Of a stretch of DNA of 7,026 bases, positions 1 to 6,063 are shown one piece after another (position 1 is the stretch's first letter; each line of letters opens with the position of its first letter). Position numbers and translations under genes: made by a program. This stretch comes from Bacteroidales bacterium. GTDB lineage: Bacteria; Bacteroidota; Bacteroidia; Bacteroidales; P3. The DNA is taken from assembly GCA_017632095.1 (NCBI GenBank), contig JAGBSA010000211.1, positions 1 to 7,026 of the forward strand, written 5' to 3'. The notes under the pieces were generated by a model that worked only from the letters and a program-made list of their open reading frames with translations, had not been told where the DNA came from and ran no database searches.

Positions 1-1
1 A

Positions 2-1543
2 CAGAAAAGTAACAATTCATTAGGCTTACCTCAAAGACCATCTCGACAATCGCTTTCAAGAGCACCACAAGACACCGCTGCCGCACCTAAAGATTCTATC
101 ACAGGAATAGAAAAAATACTAAAAGAAGTCTTGAATTATAGCATAAGATTCGTAACTTGCGTCAAAACAGTTTCAGCAAGCTACAACCTAAGTCAAGGAA
201 CGTTCTTACCGGGTTTTATGCCAACAGCAAAATGGTTAGGAACAACCCCTGACAATAAATTCGCTCCGGGATTTGGTTTCGTATTTGGTTCACAGGATCT
301 TTCGATAATAGACAGAGCTATCGAGAATTCGTGGTTAAGTACCGACAGTATGCTAAATGCGGCTTTGAATCAAAAGACAACAGAGAACCTAAATGCACAA
401 ATAAAAGTAGAACCATTTAAGGAATTCAACATAGATGTAACATTCAAGAGAAGCAGAAGCGAAACCTTCTCTGCATATTATAAATTCGATCCACTAATTG
501 ATGGAATTGCAGGGCCACTATCGCCTATTGAAACAGGTAGATATAGTATCTCCATATTAGCATTTCCAACCCTATTCTCAGCAACTGATGACAACAATAT
601 CAGTGAAGTGTTCCAAACGTTCCTTACTTATAGGGAAGAGATAGCAAGAAGATTGGCAGCAAGTAATGCCGCTGCAAATCCAAATTATAGTGGAATGATG
701 ATACAAGATACAAATAATGGAAGATTGTATCCAGATGGCTATGGAGCATTGAGCCAACAAGTATTGATACCTGCGTTCCTTGCAGCCTACACAGGCACAA
801 ACCCATCTAAACAAAGTCTAAATCCATTCCTGCAAATCCCTATGCCGAATTGGAAAATGAGCTATACAGGACTGGGAAAATTGGATTGGGTAAAGAAATG
901 GGCGAACTCCATCACCTTATCTTCAAACTACTCTTGTGAATACAACATAGGAGCATTTACAACAGACACTCGTGTACCACTTGACGACAGATACGACTAC
1001 GGAACCGAATGGGTGAGAAACCAATTGAGCAATAACTTCATTGCAAAGGATATTATCGACCAAATAACCATAGTTGAGCAACTCAGCCCATTGATTAAAA
1101 TTGACGTAAACCTAAAAAATAGTTTCCAAACAAACTTTGAAATCCGTCGAGATAGGAATCTATCGCTTTCTTTCGCCAATTCGCAATTGACAGAAGTGAA
1201 TAGAACATCCTTTGTCTTGGGAGGAGGGTATAGATTCAAAGATGTAGAAATAAATGTCCGTATGGGAGGAGGAAGCACAAAGCAATTCAAGAGTGATATC
1301 TTGCTTAAAGCAGACCTTTCTATCAATATAAACAAGACATCTTTGAGAAAGATAGACCAAAATGTCAATTTGATTTCATCAGGTTCACAAGTCTTTACGA
1401 TGAACCTTTCAGGAGAATACTCATTGACAGAAAAAGTCGTTTTGAGAGCTTATTTCGAAATGACCTCAAACACACCTTTTGTATCAAATGCCTATCCTAA
1501 TTCCACAACACAAGGAGGCTTTTCGGTACGTTTAACTTTGTAG
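2..1543 (+). CDS. sprA: SprA, C-terminal part (type IX secretion outer-membrane translocon); 5' end outside window
   Basis: SprA is the very large outer-membrane beta-barrel that forms the protein-conducting channel of the Bacteroidetes type IX secretion system (Sov in Porphyromonas). Only the last ~513 codons are here. The frame is open from position 2, so an apparent TTG start at 131 is internal. I recognise the family from conserved blocks of its C-terminal region: VSASYN followed by GTFLPGFMP; APGFGFVFGSQD; NAQIKVEPF; the IARRLAA segment; LYPDGYGALSQQVLIPAFLAAYTG; IPMPNWKMSYTGL; and near the end a SSGSQVFTMNLSGEYSLTEK block followed by NTPFVSNAYP and a terminal GGFSVRLTL strand. The first ~40 residues are a Pro/Ser/Gln-rich linker. 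The alternating polar and hydrophobic pattern fits beta-strands. The gene ends with TAG and faces the hydrogenase-like gene across a shared terminator. Full-length SprA proteins are usually above 2,000 residues, so most of the gene lies upstream. Identification is firm; an intact 5' part is assumed. Confidence 0.93.
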   Translation, partial: QKSNNSLGLPQRPSRQSLSRAPQDTAAAPKDSITGIEKILKEVLNYSIRFVTCVKTVSASYNLSQGTFLPGFMPTAKWLGTTPDNKFAPGFGFVFGSQDLSIIDRAIENSWLSTDSMLNAALNQKTTENLNAQIKVEPFKEFNIDVTFKRSRSETFSAYYKFDPLIDGIAGPLSPIETGRYSISILAFPTLFSATDDNNISEVFQTFLTYREEIARRLAASNAAANPNYSGMMIQDTNNGRLYPDGYGALSQQVLIPAFLAAYTGTNPSKQSLNPFLQIPMPNWKMSYTGLGKLDWVKKWANSITLSSNYSCEYNIGAFTTDTRVPLDDRYDYGTEWVRNQLSNNFIAKDIIDQITIVEQLSPLIKIDVNLKNSFQTNFEIRRDRNLSLSFANSQLTEVNRTSFVLGGGYRFKDVEINVRMGGGSTKQFKSDILLKADLSININKTSLRKIDQNVNLISSGSQVFTMNLSGEYSLTEKVVLRAYFEMTSNTPFVSNAYPNSTTQGGFSVRLTL

Positions 1544-1608
1544 AGATTCAAACGCCATTTTAGAAATCTGTTTCTTTGTTTTAGATTTATAAAAGGCTGT
1601 TCTAAAAT

Positions 1609-1659
1609 AACAAAACGCTCGTTTGTCAAAATATAACTAAGACTTGCGAGCGTTTTGTT
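1609..1659. terminator. Bidirectional intrinsic terminator between convergent genes
   Basis: A perfect 13-bp inverted repeat, aacaaaacgctcg (1609-1621) with cgagcgttttgtt (1647-1659), encloses a 25-nt loop in which gtc/gac can form a further short stem. The right arm runs into T-rich sequence on the + strand. It lies 65 nt after the sprA stop and 22 nt after the stop of the opposing 1682-3541 gene, so it can serve both. The long loop makes it less typical than the other terminators in the window. Confidence 0.75.
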
Positions 1660-1681
1660 TAGATTTGGCTATATCAAAAGC

Positions 1682-3541
1682 TTATTTTTGTTTCATAACT
1701 ATTGTTTTGATGATAGAATGTAGTTGTTTCTCTGTCTTGGCTGCTCCTTCGCCTAAGATGAATCCTATTTGTTGCACTTGTAAGAGGGTTTCTTTTATCA
1801 CCTCGTTCACTCTTTTGATAATTTCTTCGGGACGTTCTTCGTCTGCATACAGGTTTCGGAATATCATACACACCGATTTTTGAGGGATAAGCGTGAAGAT
1901 AGATACATTGATAAAGCGATTGTTGTATTCGATGTCCTTATTGATGATGTCTTCCGAGGTTCTAAATACATATTCCACCTGATTGAATAAGTCTTGTGGC
2001 AAAAGGCTCTTTATGCTTGCTCCAACCAAACCCGGGATTATCTCATCTATTTCCTTAGCATCTTCTCCCAGAATCTCAATAAAGCCATTGTTCGATTCGG
2101 TTACTTTCATTTTCGAATCAATTATTGCAATGCCGGGATAGATGTGGTGAATTATTAGCGAGAGTGAACGCAAGAGTTCTCCGTTGCTTAGTTTTTGATT
2201 GTTCAATTCCTCTTCCAAACGATTGCATTCGGTTTGCAAATCGACAAGTTCTGTTCTTGTGATTTTCAATTTGTCGTTAAAATCTCTTGTTCCTCTTTGT
2301 GTATAAGCAAAACACATTTCCGGAGAAGCAATTCCTTGTGCCATGGCAATGGCTAACTCAGTACAAGTGTCATATCCGCAAGAGCGGCAATTTGTATGCT
2401 TTCCGCTCGCTTGCTTGCCAAGTTTCACAAAAGCCTCTTCAATCTCTTCTTTGCTCGGATAAGGCAAGGTCTTGTCGTTTGCTTGATAGAATGCCACCAA
2501 ATCGGATTTGTTTACATATTTATCTACGTTTTCTTGCCATCTATCTTTGTTGAGTGTTTTTATCCTTTTCTTTGCATACTCTGTAACAAGATTATGTCTT
2601 ACGAATTTCTGTCCTTTTGTGCAGCCAGGTCCCATAAGGCAGCCTTTGCAGAAGTATAAATTGAAGTGAGTGTTGAATTCATTGCTGTGTTTTGAGAACT
2701 GCTTTAACACATCAACCACATCTTTCTTACCTTCCACGTTAAGAAAATGGCTATCCATCATTGTGTTGGTCATATCACAAGCCTCGACAAATCCTTCCAC
2801 TATAGGATAAAGCGAACCCTTGCATCCAAGAGGCTCGTCAAAGTCAGAGAATTCTGCCATTTCTTCTTTTATTCCATGGCTTTCAAACATGCGTCTTAGT
2901 TCCACAAAACTCAAGAAAGCATCTATGCGTAATCCTTTTTCGTATCTTTCGTTATCCTTCTTTATTCCAAGACATGGTGTAATGTTTACAATCTTCACAT
3001 CTTCGCCATAATGTTTGCGAACAACCGAAGCGGTTGCCACTGCAGGAGGAACAATAGGTGATAGACTGCTTACAAGAGATGGTTGATACTTCTCTACATA
3101 CATATTTGAGACAGGACAATGTGAACTTATGAAACTTCTACCTTGGAACTTATCACACAAGTCTGCTTGTCTTGATGCAACCAAATCAACTCCAAAACTA
3201 ACCTCACACACATAAGAAAAGCCAAGACGTCTTATCATTGTAACGAATTTGCGATAGTCTCTTATGTCATCAAATTCTCCTGCTATGCTTGGGTCGCATA
3301 TTGCTGCAACTTTGCTTTCTGACTTCAAGATTATCTCAACCTCTTCTATATTTGACACAGCCTTAATGACTGAATAAGAACATGCTGATAAGCAACTGCC
3401 GCAAGCAATGCAGCGGTCCTCAACTATTTTCGGCTTAGAACTTTCTGCATTCACTTGAATAGCCTTCACAGGACATGCTCTTACGCAAGCATAACACTTT
3501 ACACATTTGCTTTCATCTAAAAACAATACATTATCTGCCAT
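1682..3541 (-). CDS. [FeFe]-hydrogenase-like sensory protein with ferredoxin, H-domain, Fe-S and PAS domains
   Basis: This 619-residue protein appears cytoplasmic (no signal peptide or membrane segment). Domains in order: a bacterial-type ferredoxin with two CxxCxxCxxxC sites (C13/16/19/23 and C44/47/50/54); an Fe-only hydrogenase large-subunit domain (~75-350) with the three H-cluster loops as SSHCP (C142), TPCLGIKK (C190) and FCKGCLMGPGC (C298, C301, C307); a four-cysteine Fe-S motif (C385, C388, C393, C410; CRSCGYDTC then PEMC); a coiled coil (~420-455); a PAS domain (~457-565); and a conserved-looking tail, VQQIGFILGEGAAKTE. This is the architecture of putative sensory [FeFe] hydrogenases, which are thought to sense H2 or redox state rather than make H2 in bulk. 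The loops differ from catalytic enzymes: His141 replaces the proton-relay Cys of TSCCP, Ile193 sits where PCxxK has Lys, and the third loop is CxxC instead of CxxxC. The gene has its own promoter and terminator and no partner gene beside it. Start ATG is supported by the promoter just upstream; there is no clear Shine-Dalgarno, as is common in this phylum. Architecture is clear; H2 activity is uncertain. Confidence 0.9.
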   Translation of the reverse strand: MADNVLFLDESKCVKCYACVRACPVKAIQVNAESSKPKIVEDRCIACGSCLSACSYSVIKAVSNIEEVEIILKSESKVAAICDPSIAGEFDDIRDYRKFVTMIRRLGFSYVCEVSFGVDLVASRQADLCDKFQGRSFISSHCPVSNMYVEKYQPSLVSSLSPIVPPAVATASVVRKHYGEDVKIVNITPCLGIKKDNERYEKGLRIDAFLSFVELRRMFESHGIKEEMAEFSDFDEPLGCKGSLYPIVEGFVEACDMTNTMMDSHFLNVEGKKDVVDVLKQFSKHSNEFNTHFNLYFCKGCLMGPGCTKGQKFVRHNLVTEYAKKRIKTLNKDRWQENVDKYVNKSDLVAFYQANDKTLPYPSKEEIEEAFVKLGKQASGKHTNCRSCGYDTCTELAIAMAQGIASPEMCFAYTQRGTRDFNDKLKITRTELVDLQTECNRLEEELNNQKLSNGELLRSLSLIIHHIYPGIAIIDSKMKVTESNNGFIEILGEDAKEIDEIIPGLVGASIKSLLPQDLFNQVEYVFRTSEDIINKDIEYNNRFINVSIFTLIPQKSVCMIFRNLYADEERPEEIIKRVNEVIKETLLQVQQIGFILGEGAAKTEKQLHSIIKTIVMKQK

Positions 3542-3564
3542 AGTCTATGGAATTTTTCAAAGTT

Positions 3565-3595
3565 CAAAGATATGATTTTTTCACTTTATGACAAA
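3565..3595 (-). promoter_or_regulatory. Bacteroidetes-type promoter of the hydrogenase-like gene
   Basis: Read on the - strand, TTTG (3595-3592) is followed by 19 nt and TATCTTTG (3572-3565), an exact match to the primary-sigma consensus of this phylum, TTTG-N19-21-TAnnTTTG. Transcription would begin near 3558-3560, giving a leader of about 17-19 nt before the ATG at 3541. This supports that start codon. Confidence 0.8.
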
Positions 3596-3613
3596 AACTT
3601 GAAAACAAAAAAC

Positions 3614-3633
3614 GTTTCTATTTGTTTCTATTT
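3614..3633 (+). repeat. Tandem 10-bp direct repeat in the divergent promoter region
   Basis: GTTTCTATTT occurs twice head to tail (3614-3623, 3624-3633). The period is about one turn of DNA, and the pair covers the -33 element (3621-3624) of the rightward promoter, just upstream of the leftward one. This placement would suit a regulator site, but the units are low-complexity T-rich sequence and may be chance. Confidence 0.55.
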
Positions 3634-3652
3634 CGTTTTTTTCTTAACTTTG
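3621..3652 (+). promoter_or_regulatory. Bacteroidetes-type promoter of the small exported-protein gene
   Basis: TTTG (3621-3624), a 20-nt spacer and TAACTTTG (3645-3652) match the phylum's sigma consensus exactly. The expected transcription start is near 3657-3659, leaving a leader of roughly 83 nt before the ATG at 3742. It is back to back with the leftward promoter at 3565-3595; the two -33 boxes are about 25 nt apart. Confidence 0.8.
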
Positions 3653-3659
3653 CAGAGTG

Positions 3660-3712
3660 AAACGAAGAGTTGATTTCTTAGAATCAAGTTTTGGAAAATC
3701 GTTTCTTCGTTT
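3660..3712 (+). promoter_or_regulatory. Foldable 5' leader of the 3742-4110 transcript
   Basis: The predicted RNA begins almost exactly at an 8-base arm, aaacgaag (3660-3667), that pairs perfectly with cttcgttt (3705-3712). Inside is a second hairpin, ttgatt (3670-3675) with aatcaa (3682-3687) around a 6-nt loop. The closing stem ends 29 nt before the ATG, leaving an A-rich single-stranded stretch for ribosome entry. It could protect the 5' end or regulate translation. No known riboswitch class was recognised. The pairing is seen directly; the function is inference. Confidence 0.45.
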
Positions 3713-3741
3713 GGTGAGAAAAGAAATAAAAAAGAGTAAAA

Positions 3742-4110
3742 ATGGATAGAGGCTTTCTTTCATATTTGTTTGCATTGCTAGTCTTGGTTCTGTCTTCTCA
3801 GGACTTGGGTGACCTATCAATAAAAACGAAGTCTGAATTCTCTTACAGATTCTCTTTGTCTGCTATCTCAGATGCTAAACAAAAGTGCGATAGATTCGCA
3901 GAAAATGAATCTGAGAAAAAAAACAAAGCAGAGATTGCTTTGTCCGAATCTCGCCATATTACAATACTTAGTCAAGAGGATTGGGATTGTAAAGATGTAT
4001 CCACTATTGAATTTTACTATTCGAACAATGTAAATAATCGTTTGAATAGTCAAAAAGCTGATTTATTCCTAAAGAAAGATTTATCCTTGCTACAAGTTCT
4101 TATAATATAG
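3742..4110 (+). CDS. Small hypothetical protein with N-terminal signal or anchor segment
   Basis: I do not recognise this 122-residue protein. The N-terminus has a hydrophobic stretch, YLFALLVLVLSS (residues 8-19), after MDRGFLS, which looks like a signal peptide or membrane anchor; no lipoprotein cysteine follows it. The rest is polar and charged, with a Lys/Glu-rich segment (~45-67), two cysteines (Cys49 and Cys82) and a hydrophobic end, LLQVLII. It is probably exported. Evidence that it is a real gene: an exact consensus promoter upstream, an ATG after an A-rich ribosome-entry stretch, an uninterrupted frame in AT-rich DNA where stops are frequent, and a strong terminator downstream. It is divergent from the hydrogenase-like gene, but that alone does not show a shared role. 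The abrupt hydrophobic C-terminus leaves open that it is a shortened form of a longer protein. Confidence 0.65.
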   Translation: MDRGFLSYLFALLVLVLSSQDLGDLSIKTKSEFSYRFSLSAISDAKQKCDRFAENESEKKNKAEIALSESRHITILSQEDWDCKDVSTIEFYYSNNVNNRLNSQKADLFLKKDLSLLQVLII

Positions 4111-4265
4111 CTTTGTTAGGGATATTCTTTTGTTTTTAACATCGTCATTTCAGCATCGGAGAATTCTTTGTTTTAACACCATAAATGATTATATGATGTT
4201 GGAATGATTGAAATTGGGACTTAAAAAGCTTTTTTCAAAAGATAAATTGATAATTTCATAATATC
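4111..4265 (+). other. Untranslated stretch between a small gene and its terminator
   Basis: The interval from the stop at 4110 to the next start at 4426 is 315 nt. Its first 155 nt hold no ORF of useful length, no clear promoter and no recognised RNA. A 12-bp palindrome, AAAAAGCTTTTT (4223-4234), has no loop. The stretch probably forms a long 3' untranslated region of the 3742-4110 transcript. The remainder holds the terminator and the promoter of the next gene. Confidence 0.5.
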
Positions 4266-4299
4266 AAAAAGAGGAACATGTGAATGTTTCTCTTTTTTT
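4266..4299 (+). terminator. Intrinsic terminator with GNRA-type tetraloop
   Basis: aaaaagaggaaca (4266-4278) pairs with tgtttctcttttt (4285-4297) with one G-T wobble. A further t-a pair closes a gtga loop (4280-4283), which is a GNRA-type tetraloop in RNA. The hairpin is followed by an unbroken T run to 4299. It ends the transcript started near 3658. Confidence 0.85.
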
Positions 4300-4366
4300 A
4301 TTTCTACTCACAGGTAAAATTTCAAAAAATAGAACTCTTTTGAGAAAACACAATAACACAATGAAT

Positions 4367-4400
4367 TTTGATTGTATTAGAGAAAAAAATAGTAATTTTG
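4367..4400 (+). promoter_or_regulatory. Probable Bacteroidetes-type promoter of the 4426-5547 gene
   Basis: TAATTTTG (4393-4400) fits the TAnnTTTG -7 element. The best upstream TTTG (4367-4370) is 22 nt away, one more than the usual 19-21, so the match is weaker than for the other two promoters. A start near 4407 would give a leader of about 19 nt. Confidence 0.5.
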
Positions 4401-4413
4401 CCACCTGTTTTTG

Positions 4414-4419
4414 AAAGGA
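4414..4419 (+). promoter_or_regulatory. Shine-Dalgarno-like site deciding the 4426 start
   Basis: aaagga ends 6 nt before the ATG at 4426. Such a clear purine-rich site is not seen at the other starts in this window, and it supports this ATG. Confidence 0.55.
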
Positions 4420-4425
4420 TAAGAT

Positions 4426-5547
4426 ATGATAAAAATTAAACGACACTTCTCTTCGTGGAAGGCATTTGGCAAGTTGTGCTATAACATTCTTCTTTATGGT
4501 TTTGCTTTGGCAGGAATGGCTATAATTGGAGCTTGGGGTATTTATCAATTAGGCTGGACTAAGAACAAGGGTGCAGTGGATCAGAATAATCGTTACTTGG
4601 CTCAGGTCTCCGAACTTGGAACACAGAACAAGAAAAGTAAGAAAATCAATTCCGAAAAGTTATCTGAGGAGTTCCTGAAGCTATCTCTCATATCTAAACT
4701 CTATCCTAAAAATGCTGATTTGATAATGCAGGCTATTAAAACCTCTGAAGGAGGAACTGATATTTCACAAATGATTGCTGCTTGTGAATTATACATAAAC
4801 AATGAGGCAGAATATGCCAATTTATTCAAAAGGCAGAAGCAGATTTTAGCCTCTTCAAAAACTCAGACAAGCGATAGACATGCTATACTTTGGATGAATA
4901 CTCCGGAATGGGAGGCTCTAAAGGTTGCAATCGTTAAAGACAAAGACAAAATCGATAGTGCAGCCATGGTAACGGGAGTTGAGCCGAGAATGATTGTGAG
5001 TTGCCTTATCGGAGAACAGATTCGTTTGTTTAATTCCAAGAGAGAAACATATAAAAAATACCTTGGTCCTGTGAAGGTATTGTCTGTACAAAGTCAATTC
5101 TCTTTTGGAGTAAACGGCATTAAGGACTTCACCGCTGCTTGGGTAGAAAGGAATCTAAAGAATGACACTTCGGTGTTTTATATGGGCGAAAAATATGAAC
5201 ATATATTAGATTTCAAGACGGCAGATCACCAAACAGAAAGAATAGACCGATTGGTTGATTATCGCAATCACTATTATTCCTATGTCTATACAGGTTGTAT
5301 TTTGCACCAAACAAAAAAGCAATGGGAGAGAGCAGGATTTGACATAAGCAATCGCCCTGAGATTTTGTTCACTCTTTTCAATATAGGATTCTCAGAAAGT
5401 CACCCAAGTGCCAATCCTCAATGTGGAGGCTCTCACATAACGGTTGCAGACAAGGTTTACACCTTTGGTGCTATTGGATTCGACTTCTATTACTCGGGAG
5501 AATTGGCAGAGGAGTTCCCTTATATGGATAAAAGATTTGCAGATTAA
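4426..5547 (+). CDS. Membrane-anchored protein with a lytic-transglycosylase-like C-terminal half
   Basis: This 373-residue protein has a basic N-terminus, one membrane helix (~20-44, NILLYGFALAGMAIIGAWGI) with no clear cleavage site, a Lys-rich linker (~66-78) and a long extracytoplasmic domain. I do not recognise a named gene. The C-terminal half resembles the lysozyme-like fold of lytic transglycosylases: VTGVEPRMIVSCLIGEQIRL (182-201) looks like the helix carrying the catalytic Glu (Glu197 here); QSQFSFGVNGIKDFTA (222-237) resembles the Ser/Gly-containing segment that follows it; and PEILFTLFNIGF (311-322) resembles the late helix ending in the YNxG-type motif. The protein would then cleave peptidoglycan from the periplasmic face of the inner membrane. 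Residues 79-160 are mostly helical and unassigned. The gene stands alone, with its own promoter and terminator. It is a real gene with high confidence; the enzyme assignment is a motif-level inference, and a catalytically dead relative is possible. Confidence 0.85.
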   Translation: MIKIKRHFSSWKAFGKLCYNILLYGFALAGMAIIGAWGIYQLGWTKNKGAVDQNNRYLAQVSELGTQNKKSKKINSEKLSEEFLKLSLISKLYPKNADLIMQAIKTSEGGTDISQMIAACELYINNEAEYANLFKRQKQILASSKTQTSDRHAILWMNTPEWEALKVAIVKDKDKIDSAAMVTGVEPRMIVSCLIGEQIRLFNSKRETYKKYLGPVKVLSVQSQFSFGVNGIKDFTAAWVERNLKNDTSVFYMGEKYEHILDFKTADHQTERIDRLVDYRNHYYSYVYTGCILHQTKKQWERAGFDISNRPEILFTLFNIGFSESHPSANPQCGGSHITVADKVYTFGAIGFDFYYSGELAEEFPYMDKRFAD

Positions 5548-5554
5548 GTCATAA

Positions 5555-5600
5555 AGAAATAACTTCAAGAATCGATTCATTGATTCTTGAAGTTATTTCT
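5555..5600. terminator. Bidirectional terminator, perfect 19-bp hairpin
   Basis: The left arm (5555-5573, beginning agaaataactt) and right arm (5582-5600, ending agttatttct) pair perfectly over 19 bp. The 8-nt loop can close by two more pairs to ttca. It lies 8 nt after the 4426-5547 stop and 24 nt after the stop of the opposing RseC-like gene. Both arms end in A/T-rich sequence, so RNA from either strand forms a stem followed by U-rich bases. Confidence 0.85.
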
Positions 5601-5623
5601 CTAAATCTTGATTTTAATTTGCT

Positions 5624-6061
5624 CTAACAATGAGATATTTTGAAGACAAACTGTTTATATAGTTTGTCTTTTTGTTTGAAGAGTATAAAGTAATATACGG
5701 CTGTAACCAACAGAGCTATCAGACATGACAAAGCCTCAGAAAGATTAACAACATTCAAACTTAATATAAGAGCAATTAACAATAGTACAAACGGAATTAT
5801 GAAGGCAATTACTACGGCTTTCAACCCGAGTTTTGTGCTTATTGAAACCTTTACTTTATCTCCTTGTTTATATTCTGCGGCTTTTTCTGTTCGGACTTCA
5901 ATTTCTTTATCTTTCTTGTCAAAACTTGAACATGCACCTCTTGCATGACATGAAGCACAAGCAGATTTTTGTTCTATCACTACCCATACTTTATCGGCTT
6001 CCACCTTTAGAACAGTCCCCACTTGTTCACTGCAACTTTCTGAAACGTATCGCTTGCTCAT
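5624..6061 (-). CDS. RseC/MucC-family (SoxR-reducing system) membrane protein
   Basis: This 145-residue protein matches the RseC family in length and layout: a short soluble N-terminal domain with the cysteine motif CASCHARGAC (C35-x2-C38-x5-C44, the same spacing as E. coli RseC), a Lys-rich beta region (~49-76) containing QGDKVKVSI, and two membrane helices (~81-101 and ~107-128) followed by a basic tail. Extra cysteines lie at 10, 112 and 145. In E. coli RseC takes part in reducing the SoxR Fe-S sensor and in sigma-E control; in many Bacteroidetes the gene sits at the head of an rnf electron-transport operon. Here it is the last gene of the Bat segment: its ATG starts 2 nt after the upstream stop, so translation is probably coupled, and a terminator follows. 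No rnf gene is downstream. Family assignment is strong; its exact role here is unknown. Confidence 0.85.
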   Translation of the reverse strand: MSKRYVSESCSEQVGTVLKVEADKVWVVIEQKSACASCHARGACSSFDKKDKEIEVRTEKAAEYKQGDKVKVSISTKLGLKAVVIAFIIPFVLLLIALILSLNVVNLSEALSCLIALLVTAVYYFILFKQKDKLYKQFVFKISHC

Positions 6062-6063
6062 CT

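Noticed and set aside
131..133. TTG as the start of the sprA-like gene
   Set aside because: The same frame is open back to position 2 and the sequence upstream still fits the SprA linker region, so this codon is internal.
997..1368. 123-codon antisense frame inside sprA
   Set aside because: It lies wholly opposite strongly conserved SprA sequence, has no promoter or ribosome site, and its product resembles no family.
2287..2659. Two overlapping + strand frames opposite the hydrogenase-like gene
   Set aside because: They mirror the cysteine-rich coding sequence on the other strand and have no supporting signals.
4223..4234. Palindrome AAAAAGCTTTTT
   Set aside because: It has no loop and is low-complexity; in AT-rich intergenic DNA it is easily chance, and a far better terminator lies 30 nt downstream.
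3657..4299. The whole transcript as a noncoding housekeeping RNA (tmRNA, RNase P RNA or 6S RNA)
   Set aside because: None of the conserved tmRNA ends or RNase P core motifs were seen, and the region holds an open frame with a plausible protein.
4310..4408. Inverted pair acaggt (4310-4315) and acctgt (4403-4408) around the 4426 promoter
   Set aside because: The arms are only 6 bp and 87 nt apart, which is expected by chance.
4264..4548. 94-codon - strand frame covering the terminator and the start of the 4426 gene
   Set aside because: It spans a terminator hairpin, a promoter and a well-supported gene on the other strand, and its translation is low-complexity.
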